This document shows positions 51,096 through 60,241 of a DNA stretch of 64,000 nucleotides, in pieces. A model generated the notes under the pieces. The model made no database searches. It saw only the letters and a list, made by a program, of their open reading frames with translations, and was not told the DNA's origin. Location: positions 186,001 through 250,000 of the forward strand of contig CAYYPH010000002.1 of the NCBI GenBank assembly GCA_964473485.1, given 5' to 3'. Source of the DNA: CAIVAT01 sp964473485. GTDB lineage: Bacteria; Bacteroidota; Bacteroidia; Bacteroidales; FEN-979. Both the position numbers and the translations under genes were made by a program. Positions within the stretch are counted from its first letter, which is position 1, and every line of letters begins with the position of its first letter.

Positions 51096-53312
51096 ATGAA
51101 AAAATCATTTAACCTTCTTAAAACCACGTTCATTGCTGTATTTGTGCTGTCAATGAACATTTTGGTTTCTGCACAAGATTACAGTGTTACTGTGCTGACT
51201 CCTTCCTATCCCGGCATTAAATGGGAAACCGGTACCACCCAATGGATATCATGGGTGGACAATTTTGAATACGGGGTTAACATTTATTTGATGGATCAGG
51301 CTGGAACTACTACCAAATCTGTTATTTATGAGGCAGCTGTGGGCGATACTGCAGGATGGCTCGAATCAACGTTTCCATGGACGGTAACGACAACTACGGA
51401 TAAGTACAAAATCAAAGTTGCCAGTTATAGAAAACCAAATCTTTATAAAGATATGAGTGACAGCTATTTCGAAGTTGTTCACAGTTTGGGAGACCGCATG
51501 GTCCTGATCAATCCTAACTGGCCCGGGCTCAAATTTGAGAGAGGTTCAACGCAGATGATTTCCTGGACGGATAATCTGCCGGGTGGGGTATGGGTCTATC
51601 TGATGAATGGCACAACCACGGTTACTACTGCATTGGGAGTAAAAGTTGAAGATCCTGAGACCACCCTTGAATGGACAATTCCGAATAATTTACCTCCTTC
51701 ATCCGATTACAGAATTAAATTAGTATCGGATGAGATCCCAGATATGTCTGTTACAGGAGTAAAATTCCAGGTTTTAGCGACCTTGTATGGCAAAATCACG
51801 CTGATCCAGCCAAACTGGTACAACATTGTATGGGATAAAGGCATCCACATGATTTCGTGGGTTGACAACATCGATACTCCTGTTAACATCCTGCTTTTAG
51901 ATGGTACAGGGGCATTTGTGCAAACGATCACTACCACGCCCATCGAACATCCAGAATCAACCTATGAATGGGATTTCTCTGGAGTTATTCCGGGTACTTA
52001 TAAGATCCAGGTAGTATCAGATACCTATACCACCGTTACAACCACTGGTTTGCCATTCAAGATTACCGACAAGTATGAGAAACAGATCGATATTATCCAG
52101 CCGAACTGGACCGGAATAAAATGGGATCGCGGAAATGTGCATATGATCTCCTGGATTGACAATCTTGAAAATGATCCGCAAAATGGCGCCGTATCAATTT
52201 ATGCCATCAACCAAACGACCTCGAGTGTATATACCGTGACGACATCGCCACAGGTTCATCCTATTTCAACCTACGAATGGGACATCCCTGCAGATTTTGA
52301 GCCTGGAACATACAAGATTAAAATTGTTTCTGAAGCATTTTCCAATACTGTTTCAAGAACAAGCATGGCTTTCAAAATCGTCGATGTCCTGGATCCGACG
52401 CTGGTTATCCAGCAACCTGATGTTGCGGGAATAAAATGGCTTGCCAATGATGTCAATGAATATTATATCTCCTGGGTAGACAATCTGCCCTATGCCATCG
52501 ATGTTGTATTGCTAAGATCTGACACAAAGACAGGTACATATTCTTTTACCAAGACAATTACTACCGTTCAGCCTGAAGATGGTACAGTATACATATGGAC
52601 ACCGTTGATTTCAGACGCCGACAACGATAAGTGGTTTAGAATTCAATTGATTTGCAGCGGTTGCTATACCACTACAACCGATATCAGTCAATATCCTTTC
52701 CAACTGGTAAAATCCTTAGGTGGCGATATCACGTTGATCCAACCGACCTATCCATATATCGCTTGGATGTGTGGCTCGACACAGTGGATCTCGTGGACCG
52801 ACAATGTAGCGGAACCATTGAATATAGAATTACTTATGAAAGTTGGGTCAAATTATGAATCGATTCTTGATATAGCAGGGTTCACATCTCCTGTTTCTGC
52901 TATTCCTGCCAATGAGTCGACCTATGAATGGGATATTCCAACATTCGGAACGGGCAGTATTACTGTCGAAGACTTTGTTTACAAGATCAGGGTTTCAAGT
53001 TCAGCAAATCCCAGCAATATCAAAGACATCAGTGACCACCCCTTCAAATTATACGAACCCGTAGATAATATCTCCCTGTATCCCAACCCTTGCAGCGAGT
53101 TCACTACCCTGCAATTTGACAACCAGTCAAATGCCAATTACATAGTGACGCTCTATGATCGGTTTGGCACACAGCTTAGGAAAATCAATGTTGACAACAG
53201 TGATTCGATGCAGGCTACCATTCAAACCTATGACCTCCCGAACGGAATCTACTTTATCAATGCTACATCAGGCGAGAAAGTGATTTCGAAGAAAATAATT
53301 GTCCAGCACTAA
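51096..53312 (+). CDS. T9SS-exported protein with six Kre9/Knh1-like beta repeats
   Basis: A 738-residue protein with a signal peptide ending SMNILVSAQ, six repeats of about 95-110 residues and a C-terminal T9SS sorting domain (ISLYPNPCSEFTTLQFD to ISKKIIVQH). Each repeat opens like LIQPNWYNIVWDKG, then MISWVDN, and ends around STYEWDIP...TYKIKIVS. This is the pattern of the Kre9/Knh1 or GPI-anchored Ser/Thr-rich domain found in secreted proteins. Function is unknown; carbohydrate or surface binding would be typical of such beta domains. AT-rich like the preceding T9SS gene. Own promoter and terminator suggest a single-gene unit. Confidence 0.8.
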   Translation: MKKSFNLLKTTFIAVFVLSMNILVSAQDYSVTVLTPSYPGIKWETGTTQWISWVDNFEYGVNIYLMDQAGTTTKSVIYEAAVGDTAGWLESTFPWTVTTTTDKYKIKVASYRKPNLYKDMSDSYFEVVHSLGDRMVLINPNWPGLKFERGSTQMISWTDNLPGGVWVYLMNGTTTVTTALGVKVEDPETTLEWTIPNNLPPSSDYRIKLVSDEIPDMSVTGVKFQVLATLYGKITLIQPNWYNIVWDKGIHMISWVDNIDTPVNILLLDGTGAFVQTITTTPIEHPESTYEWDFSGVIPGTYKIQVVSDTYTTVTTTGLPFKITDKYEKQIDIIQPNWTGIKWDRGNVHMISWIDNLENDPQNGAVSIYAINQTTSSVYTVTTSPQVHPISTYEWDIPADFEPGTYKIKIVSEAFSNTVSRTSMAFKIVDVLDPTLVIQQPDVAGIKWLANDVNEYYISWVDNLPYAIDVVLLRSDTKTGTYSFTKTITTVQPEDGTVYIWTPLISDADNDKWFRIQLICSGCYTTTTDISQYPFQLVKSLGGDITLIQPTYPYIAWMCGSTQWISWTDNVAEPLNIELLMKVGSNYESILDIAGFTSPVSAIPANESTYEWDIPTFGTGSITVEDFVYKIRVSSSANPSNIKDISDHPFKLYEPVDNISLYPNPCSEFTTLQFDNQSNANYIVTLYDRFGTQLRKINVDNSDSMQATIQTYDLPNGIYFINATSGEKVISKKIIVQH

Positions 53313-53349
53313 CCTGAACCATCAGGTTTCTTAAGAAGGTAAAATGAAA

Positions 53350-53383
53350 GAAGCCGCCTCCACATCGGGGGCGGTTTCTTTTT
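53350..53383 (+). terminator. Intrinsic terminator after the six-repeat T9SS protein gene
   Basis: GAAGCCGCC (53350-53358) pairs with GGCGGTTTC (53370-53378, one G-U) and is followed by five T. Confidence 0.8.
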
Positions 53384-53403
53384 AGGTATGAGTGAATGTT
53401 TTC

Positions 53404-55788
53404 TCAGAACGGATACCCGATCCCGAAATTCCAGATGATGTCGCCTAATTGCATCTTGTTGAAGTACCAGCGATCGTCCTTCGGGTAGGAGGGAACCCTG
53501 ATGGGAATGGCGGGATCCAGTCGGACGATGAAGAAATCGAAGTCGAGCCGGATGCCAAAACCGGCATCGATTCCCAGTTCGCTCATGAAACCCGGGAATT
53601 TGAATTTTCCACCCGGCAGATCGGCGGTTTCCTGGAGAAGCCAGATGTTGCCGATATCAATGAAAAGGGCACCCCGGATCCAGTCGTACATCGGGAAACG
53701 ATACTCGATGTTTGCCTCAAGCTGGATGTCGCCGATCTGGTTGAAGGTGTTTTCGGTGTTATCGCTGTGATAAGTGCCGGGCCCCAGGGTGTACATCTTC
53801 CATCCGCGCATACCGTTCGCGCCACCGGCAAAGAATGCCTTTTCGAAGGGCAGCAGGGTGCTGTTGCCGTAAGGAATGCCAATGCCGCCGTAAAACCGGT
53901 AAACAACTGAGTAATTGTTCCGGTGAAGATTGTAATACCGTATATCAATATCGGGCCTGAAGTACTGGGAATAGGGCAGGCCGAACAGTTTGTAGGCTGA
54001 CCCGGGGTCTTTCTTCACCTTGAAGATTTCATCGACGGCATAAATCAGGTTTCCTCCGGTTTCGATGTTCGAACGCAGGTAGATGAAATCTTTTATTTTA
54101 TTAATTTGCTGATTGTTAAATGTCAGGGTGTATTTCAGGCCGGCTACGAGGTGGTCGGTATATTGGTTTCGCAGCCTGGCATCGGGTTCATTGTTGATGA
54201 TGGAATCGAAATAGGCATCCGGAAAGACCTTAACCAGCGAGATCTCAACCGGGTTCAACACATGTTTCAGCTTTTCATTTTGCTGCCAGGAGTAACCGAA
54301 GGAGATATTGGAAATGTGCCGGTCGTAGTGCTGCTGGTGCTGGAAGTTGTATCCGACTGAAACGGTTGTTTTAGGTTTGAAATACTTCGAGAACCGTTCA
54401 GGTTTTATGGGAAGGAGGAACTGTGGAAAGGTGATTCCGGCATTGGCCCCGAGTTCGATCACATTGAAGAAGGATCCGTCGCCCCCGTCGGAAGCCTGCA
54501 TCTGCAGTGATCCCGTAAGGTTTAGCCGGAGTAGTTGCGCTCCTCCGAAAATGTTCCGGTGCTGATACCCGAGGCTGCCCTGAACACCAAAAGCGCCTGC
54601 CGAATTGGTCCCATCAAGGGTCGTGGTGAACGATTGTGCCTGTGAGCGGGTGAGTTCAAGGTGACAATCCACCTTATTTCTTTTCGGATTTGACTCTGTT
54701 GCGGGTGGCTCCCTGAATTCCATATTGATATAGTTGAACACCTGCAGGCTTGACAACTGTGCGTATGATTGATTGACATCCATCAGGTTATAATGTCCGC
54801 CGGGCGTTATAAAGATCGATTGGGTGATGGTGCGGGGCCGTATCTTGAATTTGCGTTGATAGAGAAAATAGTATGTAACCGGGGGTTGTGATTTTACCGT
54901 GCTGCTGAACGTCTGTACCAGCGTATCGTAAGGCTCTGTTATCGTTTTCAGATGATCGTATTCGGGATAAATGTAAATCCGGTTGAAAAAATATCGCTTA
55001 TGCGGAACCTGTTGCACCGTGGTGAAGTCGTCGAAAGATGGGATCACGGGGTTGGTAATCTCGATGATCACGTCGGCCCTGTTGTTCAGCAGGTTGGTAT
55101 CGATCCTGAAGAAGACATGACTGGAGTTGAAGCGGTAGAACCCGTTGTTCAGCAGGTAGTTTGTTATTCTTGTCCGTTCATTGTCAATGAGATATGCGTC
55201 GTAATTCCGTCCTTTTCTGACGAGGCATTTTGTAGAGTCCTGGTAGATGTACCGTGCCACCTGGGTATCGGGGATCATATAGGCGATATTTCTTACGAGG
55301 TAGGGTTTGGCCAGTTTGACGTCGTAAATCACGGTCGCCTTCTTCTTTTTTATGATCACCGTATCGTTAATGGTCGATTTGAAGTATCCTTTGTTGGCCA
55401 GGTACAACTGCATCTGTTTCGCCGTCACCGAAACCAGGCTGGTGTCGAGGATCACCGGGGCAGATCCTATTTTGGTGCGCAACCACTTCTTGAATTTGGT
55501 ATCGTCGCCCTTGCTGGCCGCGTTGTAAACGGCAATGTTTGTTCTGAAAAGACCGAAAAGTTTTTTGTTTGGATGTTGCTGAAGGTAGGCTTCGAGGTCA
55601 TCGCCTGAGATCTCATTCTGGTGAATTCTGATCTTATTTTTGATCAGCAGGTATTCGCGCGAATCAAAGTTCTTTGTGACATTGCACCCGGCAATCATTA
55701 TGGCGCCCAGCATAAGCAGCGCTGCCATCCGAAGACAGCGGCTTAAAAGTGTGAAAAGACCACTTCTGCAGGTCATGATTGAGTTCAT
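53404..55788 (-). CDS. tamL: BamA/TamA-family outer-membrane assembly lipoprotein (TamL-like)
   Basis: A 794-residue Omp85-type protein. A signal with lipobox (LMLGAIMIAGC) would make it a lipoprotein, as known for TamL of Bacteroidota. POTRA-like repeats follow (NKIRIHQNEISGDDLEAYL, LYLANKGYFKSTINDTVII, ITNYLLNNGFYRF), then a 16-strand barrel with the Omp85 motifs FAGGANGMRGWKMYTLGPG and FIDIGNIW and the end GDIIWNFGIGYPF. TamA-type proteins help place proteins in the outer membrane. A partner TamB-like gene is not adjacent. A second ATG at 55776 is possible. Confidence 0.85.
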   Translation of the reverse strand: MNSIMTCRSGLFTLLSRCLRMAALLMLGAIMIAGCNVTKNFDSREYLLIKNKIRIHQNEISGDDLEAYLQQHPNKKLFGLFRTNIAVYNAASKGDDTKFKKWLRTKIGSAPVILDTSLVSVTAKQMQLYLANKGYFKSTINDTVIIKKKKATVIYDVKLAKPYLVRNIAYMIPDTQVARYIYQDSTKCLVRKGRNYDAYLIDNERTRITNYLLNNGFYRFNSSHVFFRIDTNLLNNRADVIIEITNPVIPSFDDFTTVQQVPHKRYFFNRIYIYPEYDHLKTITEPYDTLVQTFSSTVKSQPPVTYYFLYQRKFKIRPRTITQSIFITPGGHYNLMDVNQSYAQLSSLQVFNYINMEFREPPATESNPKRNKVDCHLELTRSQAQSFTTTLDGTNSAGAFGVQGSLGYQHRNIFGGAQLLRLNLTGSLQMQASDGGDGSFFNVIELGANAGITFPQFLLPIKPERFSKYFKPKTTVSVGYNFQHQQHYDRHISNISFGYSWQQNEKLKHVLNPVEISLVKVFPDAYFDSIINNEPDARLRNQYTDHLVAGLKYTLTFNNQQINKIKDFIYLRSNIETGGNLIYAVDEIFKVKKDPGSAYKLFGLPYSQYFRPDIDIRYYNLHRNNYSVVYRFYGGIGIPYGNSTLLPFEKAFFAGGANGMRGWKMYTLGPGTYHSDNTENTFNQIGDIQLEANIEYRFPMYDWIRGALFIDIGNIWLLQETADLPGGKFKFPGFMSELGIDAGFGIRLDFDFFIVRLDPAIPIRVPSYPKDDRWYFNKMQLGDIIWNFGIGYPF

Positions 55789-55862
55789 CGGTCAGCGATG
55801 CCGGTTTTGCCCTGTAAAATTAAAACCTTTTTGGATGGTTCATGGCCCGGGTTGCTTAAAAT

Positions 55863-55894
55863 AAAAAAGTCCGGGCTTTGTTCCGGACTTTTTT
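55863..55894. terminator. Strong hairpin terminator after tRNA-Val
   Basis: A perfect 12-bp stem: 55863-55874 with 55883-55894 (AAAAAAGTCCGG and CCGGACTTTTTT) around 8 nt. It ends transcription of the minus-strand tRNA-Val and would work in either direction. Confidence 0.85.
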
Positions 55895-55971
55895 GGTGGG
55901 AGCAACAGGATTCGAACCTGTGACCCCCTGCTTGTAAGGCAGGTGCTCTGAACCGACTGAGCTATGCTCCC
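55894..55971 (-). tRNA. tRNA-Val (anticodon TAC)
   Basis: On the minus strand acceptor GGGAGCA pairs with TGCTCCC, the anticodon arm is CCTGC-CTTACAA-GCAGG with anticodon TAC, and the T arm is ACAGG-TTCGAAT-CCTGT. The discriminator A is at 55897 and is followed by CCA (55894-55896), so the 3' end appears to be encoded, unlike the other two tRNAs here. Confidence 0.95.
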
Positions 55972-56030
55972 TGGGAAATGAGGGTGCAAAGGTACAAAAG
56001 TTTTCTACCTGGCAAAACAGATCATGAATT

Positions 56031-56486
56031 TTATTTTGGCATCAGGCCAAAGAGTTTGCGAATGGTCCGGTGGAATTTGTGAACGCCGGTTACCGGTTCA
56101 GTGTGCATAAAGATGCATTCGCCTGTTACCAGATTGACCTTGTGTGCCTTGGTTAAAGCGATGGCTTGCGGAGTGGAGGAACCCTGCTGGATCCAGATGT
56201 GGTCGATTCCCTTGGTCAGGGCCTGCCTGACCAGCTCTTCCGTCACGGATTTCTTTGTCACTATCAGCAAGTTATGAATGTTAACGGGGAGTGATGCAAT
56301 ATCCTTAAAGCAGGGAATTCCATCAATCAGATCGGCATCCGGATTCACTGGATAAACCTCATAGCCTTTCTCCCTGAGGGATTTGAATACTTCATATCCG
56401 AACTTTTTCGGATCCCGCGATACTCCGGCAACAGCCAGTTTACGGGATGAAAGAAAATCGCTGATGGCTTTCCTTGTCGGTTTCAT
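56031..56486 (-). CDS. CoA-binding domain protein
   Basis: A 151-residue Rossmann-like protein of the CoA_binding_2 family, seen as KLAVAGVSRDPKKFGYEVFKSL, GYEVYPVNPDADLIDGIPCF, IHNLLIVTKKSVTEELVRQAL and HIWIQQGSSTPQAI. Family members bind coenzyme A but their job is not well defined. It lies 2 nt after the DUF486 membrane protein gene, in a run with an acyltransferase and a sugar kinase. Confidence 0.88.
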   Translation of the reverse strand: MKPTRKAISDFLSSRKLAVAGVSRDPKKFGYEVFKSLREKGYEVYPVNPDADLIDGIPCFKDIASLPVNIHNLLIVTKKSVTEELVRQALTKGIDHIWIQQGSSTPQAIALTKAHKVNLVTGECIFMHTEPVTGVHKFHRTIRKLFGLMPK

Positions 56487-56488
56487 GG

Positions 56489-56860
56489 CTATTTTTTAAA
56501 GATGAAATAAACTGCTAAAATTAAGAATAAAAACCCGATGAAATGGTTCATCCTGAAAGTTTCGGTTTTAAAGAAATACAGGGTAAAGACAGTGAAGACC
56601 ACCAGGGTGATCACTTCCTGAACCACCTTTAACTCCACCAGGCTGAAAGGTCCCCCGTTTTCACGGAAACCGATCCGGTTGGCCGGAACCTGGAAAAAAT
56701 ATTCGAACAGGGCAATTCCCCAGCTGATGATCACAATCCCTGTCAGGCTCAGGTTCTGGAACCAGGTCATCTCCTTGAATTTTAAATGACCATACCACGC
56801 GAAGGTCATAAACGTATTCGACAGGATCAATAATAAAATGGTTGATACCCCTTTGATCAT
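56489..56860 (-). CDS. DUF486/DMT-like small membrane protein
   Basis: A 123-residue protein with four hydrophobic segments. The pattern STILLLILSNTFMTFAWYGHLK, IVIISWGIALFEYFFQVPANRIG, SLVELKVVQEVITLVVF and NHFIGFLFLILAVYF is characteristic of the DUF486 family, related to the drug/metabolite transporter fold. The substrate is unknown. Between the acyltransferase (24 nt) and the CoA-binding protein (2 nt). Confidence 0.88.
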   Translation of the reverse strand: MIKGVSTILLLILSNTFMTFAWYGHLKFKEMTWFQNLSLTGIVIISWGIALFEYFFQVPANRIGFRENGGPFSLVELKVVQEVITLVVFTVFTLYFFKTETFRMNHFIGFLFLILAVYFIFKK

Positions 56861-56884
56861 AGGTTGAATGTGAGTTTGTTAATG

Positions 56885-57442
56885 TTACCCTGTCGAGGTC
56901 AGGTTAAAACGTTCGGGGTGTTTCCCAACCTTGTCGCGGTAAAAATCTTCGATAAATTTCAAATCCTTCTCGTAATCGCCCGAGGGATGGATCACCGGAC
57001 CTATTCCCCCGGTTTTATTGGCATAGTTTATATAGGATAGGGCAATGGGAACGTTGGCGCGCATGGCAATGGTATAAAAACCCCTTTTCCATTTGTCCAC
57101 CCGCCTCCGGGTTCCTTCGGGGGTGATCACCACGATCAGTGATTCGTTCTCACGAAACATCCTTACCACCTGATCGACCATGGTATTGGCGGTGTCGCGC
57201 TCGACAGGGAGCCCGCCCAGTTTTTCGAGCAGCAGCCCCAGGGGAAACCTGAAAACCTCCTTCTTGATCAGGAACCTGATATTCACATGGATGGCCCAGA
57301 AAGTGAAGCGGCCAATAACAAAATCCCAGTAGCTGGTATGGGGAGCGGAGATCACCACCGCTTTCGGAACACCGGCTGGCAATTCCCCGTTTGTATTCCA
57401 TCCGAACAACCTCAGAATCAATTTCGACAGTTTTCTTCCCAT
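56885..57442 (-). CDS. 1-acyl-sn-glycerol-3-phosphate acyltransferase family protein
   Basis: PlsC-type acyltransferase of about 185 residues. The catalytic H-x4-D motif is HTSYWD, followed by FLIKKEVFRFPLGLLLEKLGGLPVER-type sequence and the EGTR motif in VITPEGTRRRV. Small members of this type transfer acyl groups to lysophospholipids or other lipids. I start at ATG 57442 (MGRKLSK), which overlaps the end of the kinase gene by 25 nt; a TTG at 57496 is also in frame. Confidence 0.88.
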   Translation of the reverse strand: MGRKLSKLILRLFGWNTNGELPAGVPKAVVISAPHTSYWDFVIGRFTFWAIHVNIRFLIKKEVFRFPLGLLLEKLGGLPVERDTANTMVDQVVRMFRENESLIVVITPEGTRRRVDKWKRGFYTIAMRANVPIALSYINYANKTGGIGPVIHPSGDYEKDLKFIEDFYRDKVGKHPERFNLTSTG

Positions 57443-58386
57443 TTTTTCAGATTTCCGGCAAATTCTTCCGAAATATAATTCTCCATGCTCAAACAAACAA
57501 CGGCACTGAACCTGATCGCGCAGTTCAGCAATTCAGGCAGGGCATGATCCCATTTGGTTGCTGATACGGGCCTTACATCGGGCCGGTACCAGAGATACCA
57601 GGCAATGCCGGCATTGAAAGCATCACCTGCCCCGATGGTCGAAACCGGATCAATTTCGGGAACACTGGCAGCGGTAAGTTTGTCAGGGCTGAAAGCGATC
57701 ACCTCCTTCTGCGCATTCGTGTAGACCAGGTTATCGCATCCTGCCAGACGTACCTGCTGATAGGCTTCCCGGGCGTTTGCGGCTGCAAAAATAAGCATAA
57801 AGTCTTCATGCGAGCCCCTTACAAGGGATGATAGCCCTATATTTTCAATGATCATTGGTTTCAGGTCGGTAAGGTCAGGCAGGTGCACGGGCCTGAAATT
57901 GGGATCAAAAATGATGAAGGTTCCTTTCTGTGCCGCTTTTTCAAGAAAAGGGATCAGACTCTTTCTTGCGTTTTTTGAGTAGGAGAGGGATGAACCGAAA
58001 ATGATCAGGTCATTTTTCGTTGGTTCCGGGAACTTCTGCGTAAAGCGCTCTTCGGGATAGTCGCGGTAAAAGGAATATCCTGCATCCTTTTTACGATCCA
58101 GAAATGCAAGTGCAATGGCGGTTTTGTGCCCTGAAAGCTGATGCAGGTAGCGGGTTGAGACGTGGTTTCGTTTCAGGAAAGCAGAGATGATGCGCCCAGC
58201 TTCGTCAACGCCTGTCTCGCTGATCAGGAAAACGGGAAGGCCGGTCCTGCCAAGCGATACGGCTGCATTCAGCGACGATCCTCCAGGCCGGGCAGATAAC
58301 GGCGTCCGACCTTCAAATACCAAGTCGAGCAAGGACTCCCCGATACAGAAGATCCTTCCCAAACCGCCTGCAGGCTGATCGCTCAT
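57418..58386 (-). CDS. PfkB-family carbohydrate kinase (fructokinase-like)
   Basis: Sugar kinase of 322 residues. The N-terminal signature region is FCIGESLLDLVF and ARPGGSSLNAAVSLGRTGLP; the C-terminal PfkB signature with catalytic Asp is DPVSTIGAGDAFNAGIAWYL. The first motifs are closest to fructokinases or 2-keto-3-deoxygluconate kinases, but the sugar cannot be fixed from the sequence. It follows dnaX by about 20 nt on the same strand. Confidence 0.92.
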   Translation of the reverse strand: MSDQPAGGLGRIFCIGESLLDLVFEGRTPLSARPGGSSLNAAVSLGRTGLPVFLISETGVDEAGRIISAFLKRNHVSTRYLHQLSGHKTAIALAFLDRKKDAGYSFYRDYPEERFTQKFPEPTKNDLIIFGSSLSYSKNARKSLIPFLEKAAQKGTFIIFDPNFRPVHLPDLTDLKPMIIENIGLSSLVRGSHEDFMLIFAAANAREAYQQVRLAGCDNLVYTNAQKEVIAFSPDKLTAASVPEIDPVSTIGAGDAFNAGIAWYLWYRPDVRPVSATKWDHALPELLNCAIRFSAVVCLSMENYISEEFAGNLKKWEENCRN

Positions 58387-58406
58387 GTTATTTGATTACG
58401 CTAATA

Positions 58407-60152
58407 TCAGTATTCGATCTCAAGATCAAGGTCTTCGCGTAACGATCGCAAGGCAGGATTTTTCCCGGCCATAAGATCGAATTTCTCTCTGTCGGTGTAT
58501 GGTTTCAGCGTCTTCTGATTCTCCGTGATGGTGGTTATGAGTTGTATTTTGGCGTTATTCAGACGGTTTCTGAGAAATTCCATCATATCTGTTTTCCGCG
58601 ATGTAAGTTCTGCCTCAAGCACCTTGTTGTCGAGTGAAAAATGAATGGTCCAGTCATCCGAGAGCACAGGCCGGGTATTTTTCAGCGTTGAATAGAGGTG
58701 TGGCGATTCCACTTTCAGTTTATCGGCGAATTCATCCCAGCAAAGGTTCAATTCGGTCTGGGAAAACGGTTCGGCCAAGGTGGCTTTTTCGGATCCGTTT
58801 TCCTGATTGTCATCGCCGGCGATATTTTTCGGCTGCGGTTTTTTGATCGATGTCGTACTGGTGAATTCGTGCTGGATATCTTTCATCCTTACAGTTTCAG
58901 TACTTTTTTTTTGAGGTGGCAGGCCTGCGTTTTCCGTGGAGGGCTGAGAGGCGATGGTTACCTGGGGCGGAGTATTGCCGGCAGAATGAACGGGTTGATG
59001 ACCGGTTTGCGGCGCCTGTACCGGCATTGCCGCCGGTATCGCCTTGCCTGAAGCTTCCCTGCCGGTGAGCGAACACATCTGCATCAGTGCAATCTCGAGG
59101 TGCAGCCGCTTATTGTTACTGGCTTTGTAATTGATATCGCACTGGTTGTTCAGTTCGAGTATCCGGATCAGGGTCCCTACCGGGCATCTTTCCGACTGTT
59201 GCAGGTACTGGTCGCGGATGGAAGGGGCCGTTTCAAGCAGCCTGGCAGTTGCCGGATCCTTGCATACCAGCAGGTTACGGAGATGTTCCCCAAAGCCGAT
59301 AATAAAATGTTGTCCCTCAAACCCTTTGTACAGGATCTCGTTGATCGTAAGCAGGGTGCCTGCAATGTCAGATTGAAGGATCTGATCGGTAATCTTGAAA
59401 AAATATTCGTAATCCAGAACATTCAGGTTCTCAAGGACGGTCTCATAAGAAAGGCTGGTTCCCGTGAAACTGACCAGCTGATCAAAAATCGAAAGGGCAT
59501 CGCGCATGGCGCCATCGGCCTTCTGGGCAATGACATGCAGGGCATTTTGCTCCGCGTCTACATGTTCATTCCGGGCCACAAAGTTCAGATGGTTTGCAAT
59601 GTCCTCGACTGTTATACGACGGAAGTCAAAAATCTGGCACCTGGAGAGGATGGTCGGTATGATCTTGTGTTTTTCGGTGGTGGCCAGGATGAACTTCGCG
59701 TAGGCCGGTGGTTCCTCAAGGGTTTTAAGAAAGGCATTGAATGCAGATGCCGACAGCATGTGAACTTCGTCGATGATATACACCTTGTATTTCCCCATCT
59801 GGGGAGGGATCCTCACCTGTTCAACGAGCGTCCGGATGTCGTCGACTGAGTTGTTTGAGGCGCCATCGAGTTCATAAATATTGAATGATGCATTCTCGTT
59901 GAAGGAGATGCAGGAGGAACAATGGTCGCATGCTTCGCCGGAGGGCGAAATCTGCTGACAGTTGATCGTTTTGGCAAGAATCCTGGCACAGGTGGTTTTC
60001 CCCACTCCTCTTGGACCGCAGAAAAGAAATGCCTGGGCAAGCTGGTTGTTGCGGATGGCGTTTTTCAGGGTATTGGTGATGGCGTGCTGGCCTACAACGG
60101 TATCGAAAGTTTGCGGACGGTATTTTCTGGCAGATACAATAAAGTTCTCCAT
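58407..60152 (-). CDS. dnaX: DNA polymerase III subunit gamma/tau
   Basis: Clamp-loader ATPase. Visible are ARKYRPQTFDTVVGQ, the P loop CGPRGVGKTTCARIL, the four zinc-binding cysteines in the region INCQQISPSGEACDHCSSC, the Walker B YIIDEVHML and the sensor LATTEKHKIIPTILSRCQ. The C-terminal 200 residues, after a Pro/Gln/Thr-rich linker, form the tau-specific region. The 581-residue length is typical of Bacteroidota DnaX. I did not find a clear frameshift site for a short gamma form. Confidence 0.96.
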   Translation of the reverse strand: MENFIVSARKYRPQTFDTVVGQHAITNTLKNAIRNNQLAQAFLFCGPRGVGKTTCARILAKTINCQQISPSGEACDHCSSCISFNENASFNIYELDGASNNSVDDIRTLVEQVRIPPQMGKYKVYIIDEVHMLSASAFNAFLKTLEEPPAYAKFILATTEKHKIIPTILSRCQIFDFRRITVEDIANHLNFVARNEHVDAEQNALHVIAQKADGAMRDALSIFDQLVSFTGTSLSYETVLENLNVLDYEYFFKITDQILQSDIAGTLLTINEILYKGFEGQHFIIGFGEHLRNLLVCKDPATARLLETAPSIRDQYLQQSERCPVGTLIRILELNNQCDINYKASNNKRLHLEIALMQMCSLTGREASGKAIPAAMPVQAPQTGHQPVHSAGNTPPQVTIASQPSTENAGLPPQKKSTETVRMKDIQHEFTSTTSIKKPQPKNIAGDDNQENGSEKATLAEPFSQTELNLCWDEFADKLKVESPHLYSTLKNTRPVLSDDWTIHFSLDNKVLEAELTSRKTDMMEFLRNRLNNAKIQLITTITENQKTLKPYTDREKFDLMAGKNPALRSLREDLDLEIEY

Positions 60153-60241
60153 AACGAAGTTCAGGTCAATTTCAAAATATCATCAAAAGTACAAAAGTTT
60201 TTGTTTTTTGTGTAATTTGGCCTCTAAGACGCGAACCAACC

